Virus record (IMG/VR): IMGVR_UViG_3300009026_000015
Span: 1-47,927 of that record
Length of the DNA: 47,927 bases
From: a virus
Strand: one strand, 5' to 3'
Under the pieces are notes generated by a model that saw nothing but the letters and a program-made list of their open reading frames with translations, made no database searches and was not told where the DNA came from. The position numbers and the translations under genes are program-made. Positions 1 to 7,383 of this stretch are shown here, one piece after another; within the stretch, counting starts at the first letter, position 1; every line of letters begins with the position of its first letter.

Positions 1-6
1 CACCAT
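1..6 (-). CDS. Start of the Dps-like gene that continues at the right edge
   Basis: Positions 6 to 1 on the minus strand read ATG GTG, the first two codons of a gene. The ATG shares bases with the TGA stop of the structural gene at 6-413 (TGATG overlap, as at many junctions of this late operon). Joining position 1 to position 47927 continues the frame as GAG GAA CTC and so on, directly into the open frame ending at 47571. See the entry at 47571-47927 for the protein. Confidence 0.8.
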
Positions 7-413
7 CAATCCGCGTAAGACTTAACCATCTCGAGGACGATAGTGTACGTGTCGCCCGCACTTGCATCGCGTGTCGTAAACAGAACGTCACCATTCTTAC
101 CCGCACCCGCGTTGTTCCAAAAACCGCCGAACTGCGTCAGGTCCATTGAGTACATGGTGTTTTGTGGGATTGTTGCAATCAAGACGTCTGCCGTCGCATC
201 CCAAAGCATATCTACTTCCAAGCCGTGGGTAAACGCGTGTATCTTGACGATGGTAACACCGTCGCAGGCCTTGCCGAAAGAACTTGCGGTAAGGGTTGAG
301 ACATCCACCTTGACAACTGCGGCTTCGCCGGTGCCGTCGGAGATGTTTGTAAATTTCATAATGGCGAGACGTTCGCCGTCAAATAGGGTCTGTGTTGCTA
401 CTGCATCTGCCAT
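6..413 (-). CDS. Probable virion structural protein (135 aa)
   Basis: I do not recognise a named family. The 135-residue product lies in the late operon directly after the capsid genes. It is rich in beta-forming, Thr/Val/Ala stretches without membrane segments, and starts MADAVATQTLFDGERLA, a composition typical of phage head-decoration or head-completion proteins. The start follows a good ribosome site (AAGGA, then ATG at 413-411). Its stop overlaps the start of the next gene at position 6. A minor head or tail structural role is inferred only from position and composition. Confidence 0.7.
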   Translation of the reverse strand: MADAVATQTLFDGERLAIMKFTNISDGTGEAAVVKVDVSTLTASSFGKACDGVTIVKIHAFTHGLEVDMLWDATADVLIATIPQNTMYSMDLTQFGGFWNNAGAGKNGDVLFTTRDASAGDTYTIVLEMVKSYAD

Positions 414-434
414 CTGTATATTCCTTAATAATCA

Positions 435-455
435 GGGGCCGCCATGCGGCAGCCC
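435..455 (-). terminator. Hairpin between two structural genes, possible weak terminator
   Basis: A GCCGC stem (438-442 with 446-450, loop CAT) is extended by three more G-C pairs (435-437 with 453-455) across a two-base bulge. On the minus strand the hairpin is followed by TGATTATTAA, only weakly U-rich. It sits in the 66-base gap after the 147-aa structural gene, so it may attenuate transcription after the capsid genes or protect the mRNA end. Confidence 0.35.
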
Positions 456-479
456 CCTCATATAACACAAGACTAATGC

Positions 480-923
480 TTAGTCATTAGCCGTTGTCTG
501 CACGTAACGGTACGTAACGCGGACTTGTCCAACCGTAGGCTGGCCCACCGACGTCACTGTCGCAACGACAGTTCCGTTTGTTCCGATGTCGTCCATTGCA
601 GCAAGCTGTGCCGCAGTGAACGTGGGAAGCACGCGGATGCCGGTCTTGACGTTGACGCCACTTGCGTAGGTGGTCGCAGCCGATGATGTGCCGACAGACA
701 AAGTTGCCGAGGTGGCACTGTCGTACTGCGTAAGCACATCAACGAGGATGTCCACAATCTGCGACTTGTACGGCAAGTAAACCGTGCCGTTCTGCACGAG
801 TGTGGCACCAACGTCGATCAACACGGTCTGCGAAAGAAGTGCGAGACCGATGTTTGGGCCGCCTGTCTTACCGGCGTTAATATCGCCAGAAGCCAGTGGG
901 CCGCTCCAAGTAGTTTGTGACAT
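480..923 (-). CDS. Probable capsid decoration or head structural protein (147 aa)
   Basis: This gene sits immediately downstream of the major capsid protein with a strong ribosome site (AAAGGAG, 7 nt before ATG). The 147-residue product is Thr/Val/Ser/Ala rich and probably all-beta, with no membrane segment, and ends in the repeated beta pattern VTYRYVQTT. The length, composition and place fit a head-decoration (cement) or tail-hub type protein of tailed phages, but I see no diagnostic motif. Abundant expression with the capsid is likely because the gap to the capsid gene is short (about 50 nt). Confidence 0.7.
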   Translation of the reverse strand: MSQTTWSGPLASGDINAGKTGGPNIGLALLSQTVLIDVGATLVQNGTVYLPYKSQIVDILVDVLTQYDSATSATLSVGTSSAATTYASGVNVKTGIRVLPTFTAAQLAAMDDIGTNGTVVATVTSVGQPTVGQVRVTYRYVQTTAND

Positions 924-972
924 TTAGTTTCTCCTTTAGAGAAGGGAGGGGGACCGAAGTCCCCCAACCCAA

Positions 973-1887
973 TTAGATGCCAGCCGTACCATATACGCCG
1001 CGTGGATCGGTCCAACCGAAGTTGTAACGCTCAGTGGCCTTGTAGCGCATGCTGTCGGTTTCAAAATCACCTTCCATGCTCTTCTCAAGACCGCGACGCA
1101 TTGCAAGCTTAAGGCCTTCAGGCGCATCAGTCTGGATCCACCATGCAGTGGTCGAGGTAATACGCGACAAGTTAGCCTGTCCGCCGTCCAACATTCCCAT
1201 ACTTTTCACAGGGTTAACATCATTGTTAGCCGTGCCAGCACGCAATGCAGACTTCAACAATACTTCCGCTTGGAAGACATTGCTTGGGCCGCTGACGAGC
1301 TTCTTAGGTGTCAGACGAATACGCTTGCCGTTGTTGTCAACCGCGTTGCGGATCTGGATCAGCAACTGCTCAAGTGACGTCTGCGAAAGGTTCGCAGCAG
1401 TCGTGAGCTGGTTTGAGAACGTACCGGTCGCGATTGGGTGAGCAGTGTTGACCAGTGATACGCCGTCGCCGCCTGCATACGCGCTGTTGAAGGCACGGTT
1501 CAGGATGTTGGCACCAAGGGTTTCCTTGGTTTCGATCAGCGACTGTGCAAGGTGACGAGCATAGGTCTGACCGATACGGATATGATCGCCATCTTCCACC
1601 AGAACCTTTGTCAATGCAAAAGCGAGGCCGTAGACGCGATATACGTAGCGCTGGATGAACAGCACGCCGCCGGATTGATACGTGACAGGCATGCCGTCTG
1701 GCAATTCTGGCGCGGCACCAAAGCCGAACAGGACAGGCTCTTCGTGGTAGTTACGGGGAATACCCTTAAACTCTTTGAAGACCTCTGACCATTCGTCAGC
1801 GCGTTGATCGTAGATGCCGTTGAACTCTTCGTTTAGGATAGGTTCAACGATTGACCGGAAGTCAGTACTTCTCATTGGGGTAGCCAT
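973..1887 (-). CDS. Major capsid protein (HK97 fold expected)
   Basis: The 304-residue product forms the icosahedral shell. It has the look of the short major head proteins of Mu gpT or podovirus type: a helical N-arm (residues 1-45), a central region ending in the SGPSNVFQAEVLLKSA segment, then Trp-rich strands (WWIQTDAPEG), and a basic C-terminal domain with ATERYNFGWTDPRGVYG. That last pattern, an aromatic FGWTDPRG close to the end, is common in such capsid proteins. The start at 1887 is set by AAGGAGG 10 nt upstream, the strongest ribosome site in the window. It follows scaffold and precedes decoration-like genes, as expected for a head module. Confidence 0.87.
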   Translation of the reverse strand: MATPMRSTDFRSIVEPILNEEFNGIYDQRADEWSEVFKEFKGIPRNYHEEPVLFGFGAAPELPDGMPVTYQSGGVLFIQRYVYRVYGLAFALTKVLVEDGDHIRIGQTYARHLAQSLIETKETLGANILNRAFNSAYAGGDGVSLVNTAHPIATGTFSNQLTTAANLSQTSLEQLLIQIRNAVDNNGKRIRLTPKKLVSGPSNVFQAEVLLKSALRAGTANNDVNPVKSMGMLDGGQANLSRITSTTAWWIQTDAPEGLKLAMRRGLEKSMEGDFETDSMRYKATERYNFGWTDPRGVYGTAGI

Positions 1888-1901
1888 TGTTCAAGCCCTC
1901 C

Positions 1902-2462
1902 TTAGTACGCGGCGCGGTCAGCGACGTTCTGATGCTCAGAAACCTGAACTTGAACAATCGTGAAGCTATCGCCGAAATCGTTGTCTGGTGCTGGCGACAG
2001 GCCGATGATACGCAATTGCGCATTACCACTGTCAGTCAGCGTGGCGGTGTCAAGCATCAATGCCGACAGACCAGTGGTGGTCGAGCCTGCGCTGATAGCT
2101 GTGTAGTCAGCCTGCTTGCCGATGTCCGTCACTGCAATCGAACCATTTGCCTGAATTTCGTAGACAATGGAGGGATCGAGTGTGACGTAAGCAACGATGT
2201 CGGTACCAGCGGTGGACGCAGTCCACTTGTTGCTGACACGACGACGGCTGTCGCTGTCGGTGAACTCAACACCTTGGAACGTACCGATGAAGCGGTCGCC
2301 AATGGCGGCTGCTTGGATGGTTCCGTTGGTGCCGATCTTTACCGGCTGGTTTTGTAGTATGTTCGCGGCGTAGCCCGTCAAAATCGAGTAGGCGGTAGGT
2401 CGAACCACACCGCTTGGCGAAAATGCTGGACGAAGGCCGAACGGTTGAGAAGTAGTACTCAT
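1902..2462 (-). CDS. Capsid-associated structural protein (186 aa)
   Basis: The product starts MSTTSQPFGLRPAFSPSG, a pattern often seen in small structural proteins encoded next to phage capsid genes. It is followed by beta-rich sequence (SILTGYAANILQNQPV) resembling head-decoration or head-fibre proteins. No enzymatic motif is visible. Two ATGs (2468 and 2462) are possible. The second is preferred because the AAAGG ribosome site is 9 nt from it but only 3 nt from the first. It lies 15 nt before the major capsid gene, so co-expression with the capsid is expected. Confidence 0.7.
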   Translation of the reverse strand: MSTTSQPFGLRPAFSPSGVVRPTAYSILTGYAANILQNQPVKIGTNGTIQAAAIGDRFIGTFQGVEFTDSDSRRRVSNKWTASTAGTDIVAYVTLDPSIVYEIQANGSIAVTDIGKQADYTAISAGSTTTGLSALMLDTATLTDSGNAQLRIIGLSPAPDNDFGDSFTIVQVQVSEHQNVADRAAY

Positions 2463-2496
2463 GTCCATTTACCTTTGATTGAGTTACGTTAACCGC

Positions 2497-3051
2497 TCAG
2501 GAGAAGATCCCCCGGCGCGGCTGGTGGGCACGCATGTCCTGCATTCCGTCACCCTCGAGTAGCGTCGAACCGGCTCGCTCGGCATCAGATCGCATCATCT
2601 CTGCGACTTCAGCCAATTTGTCCTCTTCGCGTAACGGGGCGTCGTGGTGAGCTTCCTGCATGAACCGTTCATAAAGGCTCAAGGGCAGCTTAAACGCGAG
2701 CATCTCGTTAACGGCAATCAAGCCAGCATATTCGCCAGTCTTGACCGAGGCATACTCCATTCCGGGAACTTCTTCAGGCTTCACCGGCTCGTAACCGAGC
2801 TGTGTACGCCGGTGAATAGGATCACGCGGGTTGGTCGTAGTAAGCCAGCACAGATGATACCCCGGTATCTCGGGCAAATCAGGCAGTGCGTCGTTAAACA
2901 GTTGGTTTCGGAACATCTCCAGTCGGTCGTCCTCGCTTGTCTCACGGCGCTCGGTAACCTCTCGGGTCTCCGTGCGTCTCGTGTCGCGGCGTCCAACAAC
3001 GTCGAATTCCGGTGCTTTCTTAAGGCGGCTATCTTCTGTATTATCTGTCAT
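2497..3051 (-). CDS. Conserved head-module protein of unknown function (184 aa)
   Basis: The N-terminal third is charged and rich in Arg/Glu/Thr repeats (RRDTRRTETREVTERRET). A more ordered domain follows, with LCWLTTTNPRDPIHRR and GYEPVKPEEVPG, then a helical C-terminus. It sits between the scaffold and capsid genes, so a virion or assembly role is likely; no family is recognised. I take ATG at 3051 rather than the in-frame GTG at 3060, because TAGGAG abuts the GTG but is well spaced from the ATG. Confidence 0.7.
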   Translation of the reverse strand: MTDNTEDSRLKKAPEFDVVGRRDTRRTETREVTERRETSEDDRLEMFRNQLFNDALPDLPEIPGYHLCWLTTTNPRDPIHRRTQLGYEPVKPEEVPGMEYASVKTGEYAGLIAVNEMLAFKLPLSLYERFMQEAHHDAPLREEDKLAEVAEMMRSDAERAGSTLLEGDGMQDMRAHQPRRGIFS

Positions 3052-3066
3052 GTGTCTCACTCCTAG

Positions 3067-3987
3067 TTAGCGAGCCGGACCAGCATCATACGATTGATAC
3101 GCCTTAAGATAGCGTTGGCGAAGAGTGGCGTCATCCCACACTCCAGCCTCAATCATAGCCTGTTTCCGCTCTGGTGTCACGTATATTTCGCGTTTTGTGC
3201 TTACGGGTGCGTGTTCCCGTGTATTTCCTGTTGGCGGGCCGCGCCTTTTTGGCTTCTGCGCTGGGGTTTCTTCGCCCAATGCGTCCGCCACTCGGGCCGT
3301 CAACTCTTCCCAATACTCGCGCGTGGCGGGGTTGTAGCCCTCCTGCACGATCTCGTTGTCAATGGCCTTGGTCAGTGCGCTGTCGCGGTCACGGCCCGAT
3401 GGGTCGTACCACGAGTTGGCGGACATCCACTCCTTGGCGTAGTTGACGACGGCTGGGTTGACCTGCGGCGTCGTGCTTTGCTTGCGTGCTTCCTCAAACT
3501 GCTGACGTGCGTACTGCAGTTGCTGTGCCTCGGCGGCCGCCTGCTCGCGGATACGCATTGCCGCGACAACATCCTCGCCATTGCCAGCTTCGGTCGCCTT
3601 GGCGATGAAGTGCTCTGCCTGTTGGATGTCGCGCTGCGCCTTTTGCAACCGCTCGTCGAGCGTCTGCGCATTGCTGTTCAGTGCGTGCCCCTCGACGGAC
3701 GACAGACGGCGGAGCATTTCCGCATTCTGCTGCTCGAGGTACTGGATCTTCTGCTCTGCAGTTTCCTTTGCGCGGCGGTGGATGTCTCGGCGACGTCCGC
3801 TGCGGCGCTTGTTCCGGCTTGTGCGGATTTCCTCCTCACTGTCCTCGTCGCTCTCGGCCAGACGGGCATCGTCCTCGTCATCATCGTCATCAGATGCGTC
3901 GGTCTCTACCTTACTATCCTCGTCCTCCTCGGGCGCGGTCTCAATGGGGATCAACTCGTCGTCTTCTTTAAGCGTATTGTCAGTCAT
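3067..3987 (-). CDS. Scaffolding-type protein, acidic N-terminus and coiled coil (306 aa)
   Basis: The protein probably guides procapsid assembly. Residues 1-60 are extremely acidic (runs of Asp/Glu, including DDDDDEDD). An Arg-rich stretch (RRSGRRRDIHRR) and a long heptad-like coiled coil at about 75-170 (QYLEQQNAEMLRRLSS onwards) follow, then a mixed basic C-terminus that would bind capsid subunits. This layout and its place between portal and major capsid are typical of phage scaffolds. There is no protease upstream. The ribosome site GGGAG is 8 nt from the ATG. Confidence 0.72.
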   Translation of the reverse strand: MTDNTLKEDDELIPIETAPEEDEDSKVETDASDDDDDEDDARLAESDEDSEEEIRTSRNKRRSGRRRDIHRRAKETAEQKIQYLEQQNAEMLRRLSSVEGHALNSNAQTLDERLQKAQRDIQQAEHFIAKATEAGNGEDVVAAMRIREQAAAEAQQLQYARQQFEEARKQSTTPQVNPAVVNYAKEWMSANSWYDPSGRDRDSALTKAIDNEIVQEGYNPATREYWEELTARVADALGEETPAQKPKRRGPPTGNTREHAPVSTKREIYVTPERKQAMIEAGVWDDATLRQRYLKAYQSYDAGPAR

Positions 3988-4018
3988 AAACCGGCTCCCT
4001 TCTGTGTAGCCTTATCAA

Positions 4019-4447
4019 TCATATGAAGGCTTTGATGATCAGTGGATCGCCGGTCACCTTGCCTACAAGATCGAGGTCGTTAAAAATTACCAGTAGCGCT
4101 TCATCTTCGCCATCGGTCGTCTTGACGGTCCAGCGGTCGCCGCCGTACTTTGGCACGCGCACGAAGTCGCCCGGCTTGCACCAGCTTCCTTCAGGCCACG
4201 GGTCCATTGTCGTACGGTTCTTGAACGCAAGTTCACCCACCGAGATCACCTTCGCAATCTGGGTGTTCCACGCGTCCGTCTCGCGTGTCTCCGAGGTCAG
4301 GATAATCCCGCCCTTGGTCTTCTGCTTCGGCGTACGGATCTGCACCAGTACGCGGCTGCCGAATGGGTGTATGCCCGGTTCACAAGGCGGGAAGGCCTCG
4401 TCCAAGCTGGCATAACCAAATTCTACTTTGTTCGCTAATTCTTGCAT
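4019..4447 (-). CDS. GroES-like co-chaperonin (Cpn10 family)
   Basis: The core GSRVLVQIRTPKQKTKGGII, followed by L-T-S-E, then KVISVGELAFKN and PGDFVRVPKYGGD, matches the Cpn10 fold: first strand, mobile loop with KTKGGIIL, then the beta barrel. It would cap the host GroEL, as T4 gp31 does, to help fold a phage protein, most likely the capsid. I choose ATG at 4447 (142 aa, AAAGGAG 5 nt upstream) over an upstream in-frame ATG at 4525 that overlaps the previous gene. The N-terminal 25 residues (YASLDEAFPPCEPGI) extend beyond a minimal GroES. No GroEL gene is present. Confidence 0.82.
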   Translation of the reverse strand: MQELANKVEFGYASLDEAFPPCEPGIHPFGSRVLVQIRTPKQKTKGGIILTSETRETDAWNTQIAKVISVGELAFKNRTTMDPWPEGSWCKPGDFVRVPKYGGDRWTVKTTDGEDEALLVIFNDLDLVGKVTGDPLIIKAFI

Positions 4448-4457
4448 GTGCGCTCCT

Positions 4458-4652
4458 TTAGATAAACCTGTCCTTCGTCTCCCTCTCGGCGACCATGTCG
4501 ATGAGAGTTCGCTTCGCATGCTCAAGCCCCGCGTACATGCCTACAGCCCGACCGTAGTCGAATGGCTCTCGGCCCGAGGGGTGCTCCAGCGCTTCCCGTG
4601 CAAGCCGTGCCTGCTCAGTCTCCAAGCGCTGGAGAAGCATTTCTATCTTCAT
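4458..4652 (-). CDS. Small helical protein of unknown function (64 aa)
   Basis: A 64-residue, probably all-helical protein (MKIEMLLQRLETEQARLARE at the N-terminus) with alternating charged residues and no recognised domain. Its ATG shares bases with the stop of the upstream small reading frame (ATGA at 4652-4649), which suggests translational coupling. It lies between portal and co-chaperonin in the head operon. Confidence 0.6.
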   Translation of the reverse strand: MKIEMLLQRLETEQARLAREALEHPSGREPFDYGRAVGMYAGLEHAKRTLIDMVAERETKDRFI

Positions 4653-4785
4653 GCCGGTGTCTTTTTACTACCAGTTACCGAAACCTTCGGGTTCATGCCC
4701 ATCTTCATGAGCTTGTGCATGTTGGTGTTGTCAGCGGTAAAACTGCCAGCGGCCTTACCTTGCTCAGTGCTACGTCTTTCTTCAT
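4649..4785 (-). CDS. Small portal-linked protein, apparently split by a -1 frameshift
   Basis: Just after the portal stop, GGAAGGAAG precedes ATG at 4785. The ATG frame begins MKKDVALSK but then gives a short unlikely tail (26 aa in total). Slipping back one base after the AAG codon near 4759 gives GKAAGSFTADNTNMHKLMKM and then GMNPKVSVTGSKKTPA. That ends in a TGA overlapping the ATG of the next gene at 4652. The joined product would be 45 aa. The coupled stop and protein-like composition favour the joined frame. It is either a sequencing or assembly error of one G, a broken gene, or a true frameshift. Confidence 0.4.
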
Positions 4786-4797
4786 GTCGCTTCCTTC

Positions 4798-7383
4798 CTA
4801 TGGTTGCGGGTTGATCCCAGTGCCGGTTGACACTGCGAAGCGTTCGCCGCTTTGGATCTCGGCCTGCGCCAGTGCCATCGCGGTCTGATTGTCTTGCTGG
4901 TTCATGGCCATGCGAGCCTGAAGCTCGGCGGCCGTGCGTGCGTCCTCGGACTGCTGCTTCTGCTGCTCGATGGTGACCTTGGCCTGCAGCTCGGCGGCGT
5001 CCATCTGGGCGTCCTGCTGCATCTTCTGACCGTCCATCTGCAGCTTCTGCGCATCCATTTGTGTGCGCTGCGCCGCAGTTTGCGCATCCATTTGTGCGCG
5101 CTGTGCGTCCGCCTGCTGGTCGGCCTGCATCTTCTGCTGGTCGAGTTGCAGCTTCTGGCCTTCCAATGCCAGACGCGGATCTTGCATAGGCTGCTGCTGG
5201 AACTGCTGCATGACTTGCTGCGCCTGCTGGATGATCTGCGGTATCTGCGCAAACACCTGACTGCCCTCGGACAGAGCCGCCGTCGACGCCTCGGCCAGCA
5301 TGCGGTCGAGCGCCTTGCGTCCCTCGATGTCCTTCGGCTCCATGTCGCGCATCACGTCGCCCAGATCCTCGCCGTTCAGTGCCTCGGTCGACACGTCGAA
5401 TACGCTACTGGCGTACCAAAGCGCGACGTGCTCCTTGATGTGGTTCAGGATGGCGGGGATGAACACCGGCGCGAAGACTGGGTTCATGCCGAAGGTCGGC
5501 GACATCATGTACGACACGTGCGTCTGCAGGTGAGCCAGATGGTCTTGGTTCGGAAACGCTGTGACCGGCCGACCGAGTGACGCCGCGACGTTCTCGTTGA
5601 CTGCGTTCTGCTCGCTCGGCTCAACGGCTGGGTTGAGCAGATCCTTGGCGTTCGGTACCTTCAGCGTCTCGAGGATGCGCTCCTCGACCTTGCGCATGTT
5701 GTACATGCCGGGTATGGCCGCCGCGCGTTGCGCCACTGCCTGCACCTGCGCGTAGCGCTGCGCCTCGGAGAAGATGTTCGGGTCGCTGACTGGCACGACG
5801 TCAAGCACGCCGTCGAAGTCATCGCGCCGGGCAAGCTCGTCGCCCGCCTCTTTCTCGAGCTTCTCGTCGTCAAGGTTGAAGCCGTTGAGACGGTCGAGGA
5901 TGCGCAGCATGCGGCCCATTGCGTCATGCAGACGGCTGTGGATCGCGGAGTAGACGACTGCGCCCTGCTCCAGTTTGGCCAGTGTCGTGCCGACTGGTGC
6001 GTTCGGGTTGTTGTCGGCGATGTCCTCCATAGACGTGCGCACGACGCCCTTGGCCGCGTCGACCAAGAAGCCGAGCAGGCTGAACAGGACGGGCGACGGT
6101 GGATTGTAAGGCAGTGGCATGGCCAGCTTGCGCACGTCGTCCACGTTCAGGCCGCCCTCGATCTCCTCGATCTGACCCGGCTGCAGTGACAGGCTCTGCC
6201 CACCGGCCGTGCCGCCCTTGAGGCGGAGCATGGTCTGGCTGTTGCTGATGTGCGCGCTGTCGAGCAGTGCACGCAGTGCGCCAGTGGCTGCGCCGCTTAG
6301 GCCGCCGATCATGTGCGGCAGGCCGATTGGGTACGCACCGCGCCACGGTATGAACGGGAACTCGACGAACCAGTACATCTCGTCGCGGGCCTCGTCTTCC
6401 TCGTCCCAGTTGCGATAAACTGCAAGCACCTTGCCTGTCGTCTTGTCGACGCTGACGATGTACGGCGCATTGCCCTCGCCATCCTCGACTTCCATCGTGA
6501 CGTAGCATTCGTAGACGATGCGCAGTCCGTCCTCGTTGTAGCTGGTGCCGTCGCGGCCCTCGATGCGGTCGTTCGCCTGCCCTGCGACTGACTGCTCGGG
6601 CTCCATGCTGGCCGGTGCCAGATCCACGTCGCGGTACATGCCGTCACGCACACGGTTTTGATAGTCCAAACTTGTAATATATTGCACGTGGGTCTTGCGC
6701 TGCGCCGTGTAGAAGTTGGTCGCTGCGTAGGGCAGGAGCATGTCGTCAATGGGCACGAATAGGAACGTCGGCCGGTTGCGTGGCGTGTCCCAGCCGAGCT
6801 TCAGGTACTGCGCGCCGCCAAGCGGTAGCTGCGTCATGAGCTGCTCGAGCTCGGCGCGTACCTCGGGGCACTGCACCGTCATCTGCCAGTTGAGCAGGCT
6901 CGTCTTGCGCTTGGCCTTGTCGACCTTCTCTGCCGACATCGGTCCGCTAATGGCGTCCTTGGCTGGTCCGCCTGACGGGAAGATCTCCTTCATGGCGCGC
7001 GCCGCGAAGTCGACGCATGCCTCGGTCATGACGGGATGCACGACCTTCGACGCGCCCTCGAACTGCGCTCCGCCGGGTGCGTCATCGCCCAGCCCAGTGC
7101 GGCGCAGGCCGTCCTCGTACTGCTCGTCGCGCTTCTTGCGCGCGTCCTTGTCCTTGCTGATCAGGTCGAGGAGCTGGCTCGACAGGCTGCTCATCTCGCC
7201 CTCGGGCATGTCCTCGGCGAGGTTGGCGTAGAACTCGTTCTCGGCCTTCGGTGGCGCGTCGTCGTCCATGCGCACAATCGCGCCGCCGTCCTCGGTGTCC
7301 TCGACCGCGTCGTCGTCAACGTCGGGCAGATCCACGTACTCGCCTTCTGGCATTTCGTCTTCGTCCATTGTATCGTCCTTCAT
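4798..7383 (-). CDS. Portal protein with long Gln-rich C-terminal helix (861 aa)
   Basis: This is the dodecameric connector through which DNA enters the head. The gene directly follows the terminase large subunit (ATGA overlap at 7383-7380). The core has the usual portal pattern: SKVVHPVMTEACVDFAARAM, the DDMLLPYAATNF segment, and DNNPNAPVGTTLAKLEQGA before the central channel helix. An acidic N-terminus covers residues 1-60. The last about 150 residues are a Gln/Ala/Met-rich helix built from repeated QMDAQ/QKMQ units, like the C-terminal barrel of P22-type portals. ATG at 7368 is an alternative start with a better-spaced AAGGA. Confidence 0.85.
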   Translation of the reverse strand: MKDDTMDEDEMPEGEYVDLPDVDDDAVEDTEDGGAIVRMDDDAPPKAENEFYANLAEDMPEGEMSSLSSQLLDLISKDKDARKKRDEQYEDGLRRTGLGDDAPGGAQFEGASKVVHPVMTEACVDFAARAMKEIFPSGGPAKDAISGPMSAEKVDKAKRKTSLLNWQMTVQCPEVRAELEQLMTQLPLGGAQYLKLGWDTPRNRPTFLFVPIDDMLLPYAATNFYTAQRKTHVQYITSLDYQNRVRDGMYRDVDLAPASMEPEQSVAGQANDRIEGRDGTSYNEDGLRIVYECYVTMEVEDGEGNAPYIVSVDKTTGKVLAVYRNWDEEDEARDEMYWFVEFPFIPWRGAYPIGLPHMIGGLSGAATGALRALLDSAHISNSQTMLRLKGGTAGGQSLSLQPGQIEEIEGGLNVDDVRKLAMPLPYNPPSPVLFSLLGFLVDAAKGVVRTSMEDIADNNPNAPVGTTLAKLEQGAVVYSAIHSRLHDAMGRMLRILDRLNGFNLDDEKLEKEAGDELARRDDFDGVLDVVPVSDPNIFSEAQRYAQVQAVAQRAAAIPGMYNMRKVEERILETLKVPNAKDLLNPAVEPSEQNAVNENVAASLGRPVTAFPNQDHLAHLQTHVSYMMSPTFGMNPVFAPVFIPAILNHIKEHVALWYASSVFDVSTEALNGEDLGDVMRDMEPKDIEGRKALDRMLAEASTAALSEGSQVFAQIPQIIQQAQQVMQQFQQQPMQDPRLALEGQKLQLDQQKMQADQQADAQRAQMDAQTAAQRTQMDAQKLQMDGQKMQQDAQMDAAELQAKVTIEQQKQQSEDARTAAELQARMAMNQQDNQTAMALAQAEIQSGERFAVSTGTGINPQP

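Noticed and set aside
3094-4026. A long plus-strand reading frame opposite the scaffold gene (310 aa)
   Set aside because: It lies wholly antisense to a well-supported late gene, has no ribosome site and gives a low-complexity Leu/Cys/Val-rich product; it is a shadow of high-GC coding DNA.
4852-5580. Plus-strand frame opposite the portal gene (242 aa, Leu/His-rich)
   Set aside because: The composition mirrors the antisense of the Gln-rich portal tail; no start signal or domain.
6241-6254. GTTGCTGAT motif on the plus strand inside the portal gene
   Set aside because: Chance match to the inverted leader; no start codon or spacing like the early leaders.
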